From NCBI GenBank assembly GCA_022316685.1, contig JAKJHU010000005.1, positions 13,060,707 through 13,124,706 on the forward strand: 64,000 bases of DNA, written 5' to 3'. Position 1 is the stretch's first letter. Every line of letters starts with the position of its first letter. This stretch comes from Progne subis subis (Eukaryota > Chordata > Aves > Passeriformes > Hirundinidae). This document shows positions 13,147 to 24,714 of the stretch, piece after piece. The notes under the pieces are model-generated. The model saw only the letters and a program-made list of their open reading frames with translations, was not told where the DNA came from and searched no databases. The translations under genes and the position numbers were made by a program.

Positions 13147-15756
13147 GATATCACATGGAAAAGTGGAAGTCATCTTTTTGCCTCTACTTTTTTTAAAAGT
13201 CAGGTCTATCTCTTCTGCTTTGGGAAGGCCTGGAGTAGACTGGAGATGCGTTGTGAGTTAGGGGAATTCTAGAAAAACAGTAGTTGTACTGGGATGTGGC
13301 TCAGCAGGGAAGAGCAGGTCTGTACTCAGTGCATCCCTCTGTTTACTTCCCTAGCACAGGATGAAAGCTCCTGGGATGCACACCAGTTCTCTGGTGATGT
13401 TGGTGTCATTGACAAGCAGGTTTTTGTAAAGACAAGTGGAAAACCCCAACAGCAGACTCTACTAAGTCCTTGTTCAAGAATATTTAGTAGGTAGGTGCTC
13501 CTAGTACCTTCATGGACAAAGAGTGGAAAAGCAACGCTTGTATTTGGCACTAGGACAGGATTTCCTAGAAAATTTTAAATAAATAAGGCAGTGTGCCTGT
13601 GGTCTATCAGAGACATATGTAGACAAAAAATATGCTTGATTTCCATTTACTTGAAAAACTAAATTTTTCTATCTATTGTAGCTGGTTAAACGGTGAAGAC
13701 ATACAATATAAACAGATTAAAGACAAGTTCTCTAATGAAAAAAGAATCAAAAATTACAAATATTCTGATTTATTTTGTTCTTCCCATAGTACCACTTTTT
13801 TCAGGCTTTTGGGAAGCTTAATTGCTGAGTAAAAAAAAATGGAATTAATATATTTAACAGTGGGTTAAATCAGAGACTGAATTTTGGCTACTTCTGAATA
13901 ATGGCATGAACATATGCATGATATATATGTGTATTTTCATGTACTCTTTTCCTAGTACACCTATTCAAAGTATCATCATGTCTTATAATAACAAGATAAT
14001 TCTGTGGTCACATCTGACAGGGAGTTAAAAACTCAGTTGTAGTCTGGGCTTCACAGATTTCTTGGAAGAAATTTGCTAGAGTAGTAAAGCAATGGACTGT
14101 CATGGGGACTAGGAAAGCTTCAGTTCACAAGTTGTCTATTGAAGCAACTGAGAATTCATTCTTCAGGGTTAAAGGTGGTTTGGAGTAACAAAACTTTGTT
14201 AGAAACTAAACATGATGAGAATGTTTTTTATTGCCACAGATATGGGACTGCTTGGTAAATTTTGGTATAAGCCAATAGTAACCTGAGGAAAAAGGAATTG
14301 CAGTAGACAGCAGTTATGGCTTGTGCATGAAAGGAGAACACTTGCGTTCACTCAGTGCATATGCATGACCAATTAATTGCTCCCTTTGAATTCCCTCTAA
14401 GTTCTCTGCACAATGTTTTCAAGAAAGCAGACATTACTCTGAGTAGACCATTAATGCTTTTTGGTTTGGGTTTGATTTTGTTGCTTCACTTAATCCCATA
14501 AATGTACAATCCTCTTTTTCCTCTTCAAATTTATTTCCATTGTGTTTATGAGATTCTTGGAACTCATACTAATTTTTTTCCAATTCTGGGGGCAGAGAGA
14601 CACTTACCTAAATCTCTCTGAAATGAGAACAGTGACTCTCAGTGGAAGAGTGACTGGGAATTAGACTAGGAGATTAGAAGCCCTGGGCTCGAAGGTTACT
14701 TGTTTTTTAATTTTTACTAGGCTTTGAGTCACTTCTCTATATTCTAATTTTTCTATCAAGTGAATACTTATTCCGTTAACTATTAAAACAAATACACTTC
14801 TTCCTATCAGGGTAATGGTTATAATAAAAGACCCATGACTAGTTTTTATTTCCTTTTTCCTTTGTAATTTCTTATATTTGTGCAAGTGAATATGTAATAA
14901 TAAAAATCCCTCATATTTTGTTCTGTTGAAATCTGGAAAAAACAATAAATGCTCAAAGAAACCTCAAAATGCTTACAAAGTACTCTTTATGGAAGCATTT
15001 CAAGCTCTAAAAAAAAATTCCATTTTTTAAATGACAGTTTTTAGAGCTGTTGTATTCACACAAAAATAAGGACAATTCTGCATGGAACACCTATTATGTA
15101 GAAATAACTTCTTCTCTCTATTTGGAACATCTTTGCAAAGATCCTTGTAGCTTTCCTTCTGTTATCCCTCTTGAGCTCTTCTCTTGTGTATTGATTACTA
15201 ACTGATTAACACACTGCTTCTCATGTTCCTGAGCAAATCTAAATCTAAATTTTTATTTCTTCAGCTAGGTGTTCCTCAGAAATGTGTCTGTATGCCTTGT
15301 TATGGTTTGTTGGAGGTTTTTAAAGTTAATTGACTAGATTTGATGCTTTTACCTTCCCTCTTTTTACAGATTCAATATTGACATTGAAAAAAGTTTCAAA
15401 TCCCAGAAGTTGTTGCAGATTTGCATTTAGAACTGGTATATCCTGAATGTTCACTGTAATATTCTCTTGTTAAGGTTAGTTGTGATGCCCAGTTACCATG
15501 ATCTACTTCTGGTTTATGTTTTAGCCATGTCTCTGTAATCTTTAAAAAGTCTTTTAGGCTTTTCAGTGTTAAAGAAATCAAATATGAAGCCAGACACTAA
15601 ATGTAAAAGAATTTAAGATTCATGTTCTGCACTGGTCTCTGAAATTGAGGAAAGAGGAAATAAAGGAGGAAAGTTCTCAACAGTCATTCTCACTCTGTTT
15701 TCCATAGTCAATAATCTGCTAGTGTGTCTTTATAAACCTCCCCAGGAAAATGGGGA
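13147..15756. other. AT-rich unique DNA, no supported gene
   Basis: No repeat or gene is recognised. Overlapping short open frames near 13294-13550 occur on both strands with no domain. The minus frame at 14661-14945 (94 codons) is low-complexity and hydrophobic. I regard all as chance. Confidence 0.5.
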
Positions 15757-15885
15757 GCACCAAGCCTGACAGTGTTCAAGAAGTTTGGTGTGATCCATGT
15801 AGGTGCCCTGTGCTGATCCAGGAGTCATACTCGATGACCCTGATGGGTCCCTTCCAACTCAGCATATCCTACGACTATATGATTA
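15757..15885 (+). mobile_element. CR1 LINE 3' end fragment
   Basis: The CR1 3' end motifs AAGCCTGACAGTGTTCAAGA, GACTC-type CATACTCGATGACCCTGATG and GGGTCCCTTCCAACTCAGCA are followed by the degenerate tail CCTACGACTATATGATT. This resembles the CR1 subgroup that ends ACTCAGGATATTCTATGATT. Only the last 130 bases or so remain. Confidence 0.88.
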
Positions 15886-18469
15886 CAAGTCCAGACTATA
15901 AATCTACATGAAATATACATTGCTCAACAACACAGGACTCTATAATGATTCTACTGCAAAAGGAAATAAAACAGTTGCACCCTTGTCCAGATTTGTTGAA
16001 TTGTTTTTTATTTCCATGCACAGATCTCAAGTGGCCCTGCCATGAATCTGCAACACTTAATTTGACTGCAGAAATCAGCCAGCTGTATCAAATACCTGCT
16101 CTGGGTCAATCTTAAATGGAGACTGAATATTCAGCAAGCAGTGAAACCCACTGTAGTATGATAGAAATACTTTCTCTGTAGATAAACATGGTCTCTCTGA
16201 AGTTACTAAGTACTAAATGTCTGTTATATTTTTGTGGCCCTCAGTCTTTGAGAAAAATGGGCAAATTTAATTTAGTTGTATTAACTTCATTATATTTTTG
16301 ATCTTTTTACTACAAAGAGAGGCATATGAAAAAAACCCTAAACATGTTAGTAAGCTTATTCAGTTAATATTACTATATATTAATTATTCAGTTAATACTT
16401 CTGTTAATGACCAATTTTGAAAGATAGTATTAAATTTACAAAGACCAGAGAAAGAGATTCACATTCATTCCTTAGTTTTATGCTTTAAAGGGAATATTTG
16501 TTCATTAACACAGATGTTAATGACCAGGACAAAGTGATGGTAACAACACAGTGGGTTTTTTTAATTATTTGATTATTTCTATTATTTGTTTAGGAAAACT
16601 ATCTCACTTCATCTTCTTCCGTTGCTTCATCTACAAGTACAGCATCTTTCAATTGACTTTATTTAAAAGCTAGAGAGCTAATTTGAGCTGTTCATTTAGT
16701 TAAGCTACATATCTAGCCAACCCTCTTTAACAAAAAAGAAATTTAGATTTCTTAAGGATGAAATTTATACCATAATGGAATCAAAGTCAAATAGGATATA
16801 TATTTTTTCAATATGCATGCGTCTCTTCATTGACGATAGAAGTAGTCTGAAAAGTTTACCATAGTACTTATCTTTTATGTGGCTAAAATTAGGAAAAAGA
16901 AGCCCACTCTAAGATTCTGTCCATTATCTAGGATTTTGGATGATATCCCTGACTATTTTACAATTTAGATTCTTCCCCCTCTCTCATTTCTTTTTTCTCT
17001 GCTTTGTAAGGCTCAGTCTTCTTAATCTCTCTGTTATTTTTCATGAAACTTGCAGCTGAAAGACAAGACTACAGGGGTTTAATATTAGTTATTAAAAAAA
17101 TCCAATAATACCTCAAATAATAGTTTATTCCTCAAAGTCTAAGTTTGCCTGATTTTTGAAATTGGAAGCTCTAAAACGTTTCTCCAGAAAATGTTTAGTA
17201 GCATAACTTGGTCTCCTTTTTCAAATAAACTTGTCTAGAGGGTATGTTTCGTTCACATTTATAGTTAAAAAGTAAGTTATTTCTTGATTTCTTTAGTTGC
17301 TAAAAGTGAATATTTAGTTATAATGAGGTAAAATAATTATGTATATTAAAATTTTTCATATCATATGAGTAATGTTTCATTTGAGATTGACTGCTTTTAT
17401 TATGCTGTGATGAATAACTGTGGTCAATTTAGTTACATATTTCGACTCTTAACTAAATGTGGTTAAGTCATTAATCTTATGTATTTCTTCTCTTTTCTTT
17501 TTGATTATTATTTTTCATTTTGATTAATTTCTTTCATAAACATGCAGAGAGTGTTTAGAGTAAGATTTTATGAACATTAGGAATGATGGTAAAGGTCCTT
17601 CTTCCTTTTTAACTTTCACTAAGGTAAAGAAGTTATAAAAACTTAGAGGGGGAGAAAGAGGAGAAATTGAAAAGCCGTATTTTCCCCATTACTGAGATCT
17701 ATATTTATTAGGAGTGCTTTGTAAAAAGCTGGTAAAAGTTACATAAATATTTGCTTTGCCTTTGGGAACCATCTCTGTCAAGACAGGTAGGTAGTCTTTT
17801 ACACCTGTCTGTCCCTTTTCTTGTTTTTATTTGGCACTGTTCACACTGGAACTGGACAGTACAATGTTGCTCATGTTTTCTTTGAAACCCTCATGTACAT
17901 GGTCTTTTCATGCTGCTTACAGGGACCGCTTGAGAGAATTTATGTTCAAGAGAGGGCAGCCAGCTTTCTGGTAAGGCTGCTGACAGAAGGAATTGATTTC
18001 ATAATTAGAGCTAAATGGCACCTTCCTGGCAACAGACACGTTGAGTCACATCTGCTATGCAGGTACCTCTAGGCTGCTCTCTTGGAAACTGTCCTTTATG
18101 GGATCTGCCTGCCTCTCAAAACCAGAAACAAAAATGGCCTTTTTGAACACTTCATCTCAGCCAGGATTTCCAGCTACTGAATATTTACAGCACCTCTTAC
18201 ACCAGTTATTTTTCATGGTTTCCAGATATCCTGTCTTAAGGTTAGTGTCTTCATTGTATCCCCTAGGCTGAATGGGATGTCATAAACCACTATGAACTCC
18301 ACCATATAAACAAATTTACAACAAGAACCCTATACAGCTTCCTATACAGCCTTGTGATTAACTAGAGATCAGTGTTTTCCCCAAGCTTTTTGAAGCAATA
18401 TTCTGTTATCAAGATACTGCTTATACAAGGTAAGGAAAGAGCTGCTTTCAAAATTTAATGCATACAGGC
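15886..18469. other. AT-rich unique DNA, no supported gene
   Basis: No gene or repeat family is recognised. It is among the most A/T-rich parts of the window, especially 16240-17560. The motif TATTCAGTTAATA occurs twice (near 16358 and 16386). The open frame at 17821-18072 (83 codons) has no domain. Confidence 0.5.
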
Positions 18470-18760
18470 ACATAAAAAATGTAGAAATTAGCCAGCCAAC
18501 AAGACTGAAACAGCAATTAGCTAAGGAGAATCCTATGAGCTGACCTGAACAGGCAAATCAACCTTCACGTGTGCCTCCTATATGAAAGGAGGAATCAGAA
18601 ATTTTGTCACTTAACATGATTCCTCCTCTAGATAGGAGATAATTAATCATCCTCTTGGCCTTTATTAGGTAGATGGAGCTGTGATTGAAATTACATACTC
18701 ATTAGAGTAATCACACCTCAAAAAGCACTTGACTTAACAAATTACATAGATCAATATATA
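18470..18760. promoter_or_regulatory. Candidate conserved regulatory element (homeodomain-type motifs)
   Basis: The stretch is dense in homeodomain-type cores: AGCAATTAGC, GATAATTAATCATCC, ATTAGAGTAATCACACC and AAATTACATA. It also has an ACGTG core (CACGTGTG), and an inverted pair AGGAGGAATC (18587-18596) / GATTCCTCCT (18618-18627). It lacks the decay of the neighbouring repeats and has no coding frame. Such texture is typical of vertebrate conserved non-coding elements, but conservation cannot be judged from one sequence. Confidence 0.22.
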
Positions 18761-19026
18761 GCTTTACTTTTCAGTAACAGAATTACATGTAGTGTAAGAA
18801 ATTGCAGTGGAATTAACACCTGTATTTTCTTTCCCTTCCCTCAGAAATTCCATTATTTTGTCTTTCTTCTGTTTTTTTTCATGTAATGAAGGTTCTCTGA
18901 TCTTCCTAAAGAAATCTGTTTCATATTGTCAAATTGTTTCATATTCAGCTTTTGAAAAGAATGTCAAATTATTTTACCCAGGAGTACAAACAGCAATTAC
19001 AAAGGGAAAAAAAAGAAAAAAAAAAA

Positions 19027-19027
<1 letters not shown>

Positions 19028-19071
<44 letters not shown>
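19028..19071 (+). repeat. Poly(A) tract, 44 bases
   Basis: An uninterrupted A run is preceded by an A-rich lead-in with single G and C interruptions (19007-19027). No recognisable retroposed gene lies upstream, so it is either a simple repeat or the tail of an unrecognised retroposon. Open frames that read it as polylysine are artefacts. Confidence 0.9.
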
Positions 19072-19072
<1 letters not shown>

Positions 19073-19739
19073 ATAGCCTTCTAGAATTTTTAGTGATGAA
19101 CAAAAAAAGTGATGTCATTTATTACAAGGTAGATTCCAAGTGGTGCGGGAAATTATTTGGTGGTTTAAAAATGACAGTGCAGAATTTCCTGTTATTCATG
19201 TATTATTTCCTCACTCCTTCAAATGTAATATTAGTTAAATGATTGCTTGTTTTTTCATTATGTTCAGGAAATACGATTCAACATTTCTGCAATGTTTCTT
19301 GTAAATGGAGGTAACTATACTTCTAGAAATTATAATGTTCAATATTAATCCCTGTAGATAGCATTTTACTTGGAAAAGTAAACACAAATGTAAATGGAAA
19401 ATACTTCCAGCTGATTAGACAAAATGTGAAATCAAAACTACTTCCAAATACAGTGCTATGATTGCTTCAACAGAACATTGAGAATAATGAAAAATAATTT
19501 TCTGTGAAAGAAAGAAAGAGCTCATATTGATGTTAAATACAACACAATCCCTAGAATATTACCCCATTTTTTTGTTGAGAAGTCATTTTCTGACAAAATC
19601 ATACCTTTGAAATAGTATTTAGACATCAAAAAATGAAAAAAAATCTAATATTGGTTTGCAAGCCTCACTGTTTAAAACATGGTCTTTATTTCTGCTTTGA
19701 CTTTGATAATCTCAGAATAGGTCCAATGAAAGCAAGATG

Positions 19740-19850
19740 CTCAGGGCTCCATTCAGCCAAGTCTGGTCTCAATATCTTCAACACAATTCTGAGCTCATCC
19801 AAGGACAGAGAATGCACAGCCTGGGCAACCTGTTCCAGGGCTTGATCATG
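19740..19850 (-). mobile_element. Degraded CR1 3' fragment
   Basis: Two anchor motifs match the reverse complement of the CR1 3' region: TCTCAATATCTTCAACACAA, corresponding to the segment found at 13110-13135, and CACAGCCTGGGCAACCTGTT with CCAGGGCTTGATC. The intervening sequence is diverged, and the tail end is missing or unrecognisable. Confidence 0.6.
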
Positions 19851-20077
19851 TCCAAAGCTTTATAGTGTCTGAGGCCTCTTCAAAACATTTTGAAAATATT
19901 CTATTAACAGCTCTTTCAGATTATTTGAGAAGCCTTTATTACACACAGAAAAATTGTGAAAAATATCCAGTGCTATAGAGGATTTCTCAGAGACCAGAGT
20001 AGACATCGCTTTCATTGCAATTCTTAGGATGCCACCACTCCATGAATAATAAAGAGATAACTGTGTTATAAAAATCC

Positions 20078-20082
<5 letters not shown>

Positions 20083-20125
<43 letters not shown>
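20083..20125. repeat. (TA)n microsatellite
   Basis: An uninterrupted TA dinucleotide run of 43 bases sits in AT-rich flanks. It is likely length-variable and able to extrude a cruciform. Confidence 0.95.
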
Positions 20126-20128
<3 letters not shown>

Positions 20129-21044
20129 GAATAGACTGAGCTAAACATATTTGAGTTGAAGTTCCATCAGGAAGCTTATATATCTTAATATAAAATGACT
20201 CTGGTGTGAATTTTCAATGTGTTTATCCTACCTTCCCAGGACTGATTAAAATCACTCCCATTGCATACATAAACATATCTCTGTAAAATAATCAATGACC
20301 AGGACCCTCTCAGGCATTATAAAATGGAAAACCTTTCTCTGCATAACCCATATATGGTTCTGTGAAGCAAAACGGAGACCTTTCATAAAGGGTCAAAACT
20401 TGGAATGTTGAAGAAAAGAACAGGGTTGGAACTACTGAATTAAATGAAACTTTTTAAAATTTTCTGGAGATATAAAATTTATCTTCCAATCATTAGGGAT
20501 GCTGTACAGCTACAAATCAAGGCAAGATCTGGAGATAAAAAGTTTCCTTTATATTTTTCTCCTCAGTGTCTTTTTCCACAAAACAAAAGGTGTATAAATG
20601 CTAGTCAGGCAGACAGTGGTACTTAAGTGGTACTTAAACTACAAGTTCCTGAGGGAAAGAAGGCAAATATAAAGTTTATCTTTTTAAGAGGCAGGGGGGA
20701 GATTGGAAATTATGGACCAGTTATCCTTACTTCAGTTTATGCAATAATAGCAATATGAAAGGATACATATTTGTAAACACCTCAAAAATACACTGAGAAT
20801 TCCTACCAACTAATATAGATTTGTCAAGAACATATCATAGACTCTGAATTTCCCTCTCTGTTGATAGGAAGTTCTGAATATGCAGAATAGTATATATTGT
20901 ATATCTTGACCTCACGGAGTACTCTCTTTTGTTTTCTGTGACATTTTCATAAAATGAAGATCTTCATGATATTGCTGTGAGGCATATTCATGTTTAGGAA
21001 ACCATGTTTAGTAGTCAAAAATGGTTCTTTGTTTTCTAGCATTA
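20126..21044. other. AT-rich unique DNA, no supported gene
   Basis: Nothing is recognised except a perfect 11-bp direct tandem duplication, AGTGGTACTTA, at 20615-20636. Confidence 0.5.
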
Positions 21045-21310
21045 CGTATTGAGCAGTGTTCTGCAGAGATCAGTCTTGTGCCCGGTTCTTATCAATGTTC
21101 TCATTAGTGACTTGAGTCATTGAGTAGGTAGTCAATGATTAAATAGCGTAGTGTGCTTATTAAATTTCCAATGACATCAAGCTGTGAGGGTCTGTAAACA
21201 TATATGAGGACAGACTTAAAAAGATCTTGACAAATTAGGGAAATCATTTAAATAAATTGGATGCAATTCAGTAACAAGAAATGCAGAACACTAAGTTTAA
21301 ATGATAAAAA
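21045..21310 (+). pseudogene. CR1 ORF2 remnant (reverse transcriptase, C-terminal part)
   Basis: The frame at about 21063-21120 reads QRSVLCPVLINVLISDLSH, matching the CR1 reverse transcriptase motif of the form P-Q-G-S-V-L-G-P-x-L-F-N-x-x-x-N-D-L, and is then broken by a stop. Further on, after a frame change, 21260-21292 reads MQFSNKKCRTL, like the downstream CR1 motif M-x-F-N-x-x-K-C-x-x-L. The region between is frameshifted and shows no intact YADD-type active site. A possible further CR1 scrap lies at 21448-21480 (TTTAGACATCAGGAAGAAAT). This is a dead copy of the same LINE family as the other fragments, but from a more 5' part of the element. Confidence 0.8.
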
Positions 21311-22521
21311 ATTTCAATATAAGTCATAATACATGAAACAGTAATTTTGCAGATTAGAATCTGAGGCAGTCTGAGTTGCCTTTTTCCATAACGTTAGATA
21401 TCCAAAATGTTCCAGACATTTTTGTCTGATGTATTTATTTTATTATCCTTTTAGACATCAGGAAGAAATATCTTTTCATGGAATCTTACTTGTTCTAAAA
21501 ATCTGCTTAAGATTCCTTAGAAATGTATGTCTCCAACAATTATCAAAGAACAGAACAGAAGCTCAGATGTAGATGTCCATGCCATAGAAAGACAAAACAC
21601 ATTCGGTGTTAGAGACAGATAATTTTCTCTTAAACCAAATGGGAAAATTCTCTTTATTTGAAGCAATTATGAAGGATTCAAAGTCAGTTAAAGAACAGGA
21701 AGACCTATATGTGGATTTACCAGACATAATGAGGGAACACCACTGGTTCCTACAATTCCTTAGCTTCTCTTTGCCTACTCCCTGCCAAAATCATAACACT
21801 AAACTCTCACTATTCAGGAAAAAAAATATCTGAAAAGCAGATGTGCAAAACATTATGAGTCAACACTAGTCAAACAATGCAATGTTGGTGCCACACATAT
21901 GAAGTCTGACCCAATACACCAAAGCACTTCATACTTCTCCATCTAGATCTTATGGCTGGCTGGTAGAAATCACTGAGATTACTCAGGTGCCTTGAGTCAT
22001 GCAAGTGTCCATCCTGGCTACTGGCTTTGACAAAATTTCTTGTAAGGCTTATCCAAATATTGTCAATAAGCAGCAAGAGTCCAGCTGCTTGAACAGCTGC
22101 AGCCCAGATTTTCTTCAAAATGTATGCAGTTCTTGTTCTGATCCACAGAATTTTTTCAATTACCCTTCCCCAAGACCTAATGGGTTATCATAATTAACAA
22201 GAGCTAGTGATAACTGTGTGCTAAAGACTTTGTGCATGTGCACAAATGCTAAGCAGGTGTTCAACAATTCAAGAAAGATATAGATGACCTTCCTGGCTAG
22301 TGTCAGGATTTTGGGGTCACTTACATTGGTTTATGAACCATGGATTTTTAAACTGACAAACTTAAAAGTAGAAAACCTGGGAATAGCTGATAAAGCACTG
22401 AGAGTCTAGCTACCCATTACATGCAACCAGGCTGATTTCAGTTGACTGAAAATGCTTGTCTTTTTCTACTGAAGAGCTTTGTAGGAAAATTATGATAGCC
22501 ACTTCTGGCTCCAAACAGGCA
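21311..22521. other. AT-rich unique DNA, no supported gene
   Basis: Apart from the possible CR1 scrap at 21448-21480, nothing is recognised. The short frames at 21606-21833 and 21870-22193 have no domain. Confidence 0.45.
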
Positions 22522-22600
22522 GGGTTTTTTTGTGGGGTTTTTTGTTGTTGTTGTTTGTTTGTTTGTTGTTGTTGTTTTGGGGGGTTTTTGTTTTTTTTTT
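22522..22600 (+). repeat. G/T-only low-complexity tract
   Basis: There are 79 consecutive bases with no A or C on the top strand: GTT triplets, TTTG units, and G runs of 4 and 6. It resembles the larger tract at 42047-42198 and, in reverse complement, that at 59066-59137. Confidence 0.9.
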
Positions 22601-24482
22601 AACAAAATGTCAAAGGAATTTTTTGGAACTTACAGAAATTTTTATATGGAGTCCTAGGATTCACAGTATTGTGTAGTACCCAGAAGTCCCAGTGACTGCT
22701 TGTCACAAAAGTTTCAATATCCATTCTCTCATCCAGAATAAAATTGGGAATGAGTTACTGAAATGCCCACATCTTCCATATTTCTTTCTACAGTATCAGA
22801 GGAGTTAGAGAGAATCTGTCAGGAGATTGCATGTACTATTTTAGTCCCAGCAATAAATTGTTTTGAAAAAGAAAGTGCAGACTTAATCAAAATGAACAGT
22901 AAAAGCAGCAAAAATCACAGGGTTTCTTTCTTTAATCTGTTAGTATTTAGCTTGTGAGGATTTGAGCTTGCACTAAGCAGTCATATGGACCATATAAGTC
23001 AAGTCTGATACCTGCTGTCACTGGCTGCGTCAATCAAGTGACAGTGTTATTTCCATCAAATTTATTAGAGCTGTGTGTCCCTGGACACTGGCTTTGAGAG
23101 CTGAACAGCCAGCAGCCTAAACCAGGAGAAGTTCAGTGACATTTGGATGAGAATGATTCAGTGCCTGTTTCTTACTGAGGAAGGGGATAGGAGCAGATAG
23201 GTTTATGCATGAAAGGAGCTCTGTGCTCAAGGTCTGTAAACAATGAGAGTCACTATTTCATAAGTGTTCTGTGACACTTTTGTTATGAAGTAGAGAGCAC
23301 AAGGTTGTCCATAAATTGATAGACATAGGTGAGGATAAATATACATCTCAGAGATATGTTGTGACCAGCAAAAAGCAGAAAGGAGAGCACCTTGTGCCCT
23401 GTCACAGCCAAAGCAGGTCTCGGCCTGCCACTGTGAGACTGGTTTCTTCCTTTCATCCTCCCTTCTTCCTCATGTCCTAACACCTCCTGGGACCTGGTTC
23501 TTGGCACCTTGGATGTCTTTTCTACACTCTCTAGTTGCAGTTTCCATGTGTGTTGTGACCCCTCAGCTCACGGCTATGTACTGCTATTGCCTTTCCTCTC
23601 ACACTTCTCTGGATGGACTTGCTTTTCTCCCTAGAGTAAATTTTCACCTGCTAACTCTCACTCTTTCATGGAAATACTTTGTTAAAGCTTTAGAGCATGA
23701 TAAAGTGATGGAAGCATGGATTTTGCTGACCTCGGTAAGGATTACTGCAAGAGTTTTGGCAAATGATCTTTGTAAATTATAAAAACCTTTTGAAAATACG
23801 TATATAAACTGCCAGTGGAATACATCCTGACAGATGTCTTCTCAACTCAAAGAAAATTTTTTTGTTTTGATAGGATCAAGCTGTTCTAGTCTGACTTTTT
23901 ATGCCCACAAGCCCAAATAAAAATCAGAAATGTTTCCCAGAAAGAAAAGGGGACTTATTTTACATAAGAAGTTCAGTGCCGAAAAGTGGACTGGCATGAA
24001 CTCCTGGGCAGCGAACTTGCTGATCAAATTTGAGGTCACAAAAACTAAAGAAAACACAATAGTAGTAAAAGAGCACGTGACATACCCATAGTCGTGAATA
24101 AATCTTCACTGTCGCTGTCTCAAAATGGTAATTTACTACATTGTAATCTGAGGAAAGCTGTCTAGACCATGGAAATTTTTATAGAAGAATCTCAGAATAG
24201 GACTTAAGCAAGCTTTTAATCTGCCCAGGTTATACCTTGACTGGCTGAAAGGATATAAAATCAGAAATAGTATGTGCTTTGCTATGTACTTCCCTCTTTG
24301 GAAGTATTTGCATTTGTGTATGAAAATGAAGATATTTGTCTGTGTTTGTAGAGTTCTTTTGTAGCTGTTCTTTGCACTGAAAAGCATATTTAAAAACTCC
24401 TTTGTATCTGACTCTTATCTAATGACATCCATCTTGAGAAATCTGACTGCCCAAACTCTGTGTGCAACCCTTATTTTCTCAT
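22601..24482. other. Unique DNA, no supported gene
   Basis: No gene or repeat family is recognised. Chance-length frames of 74 and 93 codons occur at 23283-23507 (minus) and 23501-23782 (plus), without domains. Confidence 0.45.
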
Positions 24483-24714
24483 TGTCCTAGGGTGACTTTA
24501 TGATGCTTGTATACCCAATTGAAAAGTTCCATTGTTTAATATTACTATTTTTTTCCATATTTGTGAGTACTTTCCTTGTTAAATAAAGTTTTCTCTGCTG
24601 GTCTTGAAGGAGGTTTTTGTCTCCCAAACTGGTGGGGGGAGGGACAGCTTAAATTTGCTTTCTAGAGGGACCCCATTCGGAGATATCCTCCCAAATTTGC
24701 CCTAAACCAGGACA
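24483..24714 (+). mobile_element. Short solo LTR, passerine ERV (ERVL-like)
   Basis: This is a 232-bp element beginning TGTCCTAGGGTGACTTTATG and ending CCCTAAACCAGGACA, with a canonical AATAAA at 24582-24587 followed by TCTCTGCTGGTCTTGAAG. The order (TG start, hexamer, short R/U5, CA end) puts the LTR sense on the plus strand. The flanking pentamers are CTCAT (24478-24482) and TTCAT (24715-24719), which fits a 5-bp target duplication with one transition since insertion. No internal retroviral sequence is adjacent. I recall both termini as common in songbird LTRs; the family name would need a library search. Confidence 0.85.

Noticed and set aside
18807..19242. Two overlapping plus frames ending or passing through polylysine
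   Set aside because: They depend on the 44-base poly(A) run and have no domain.
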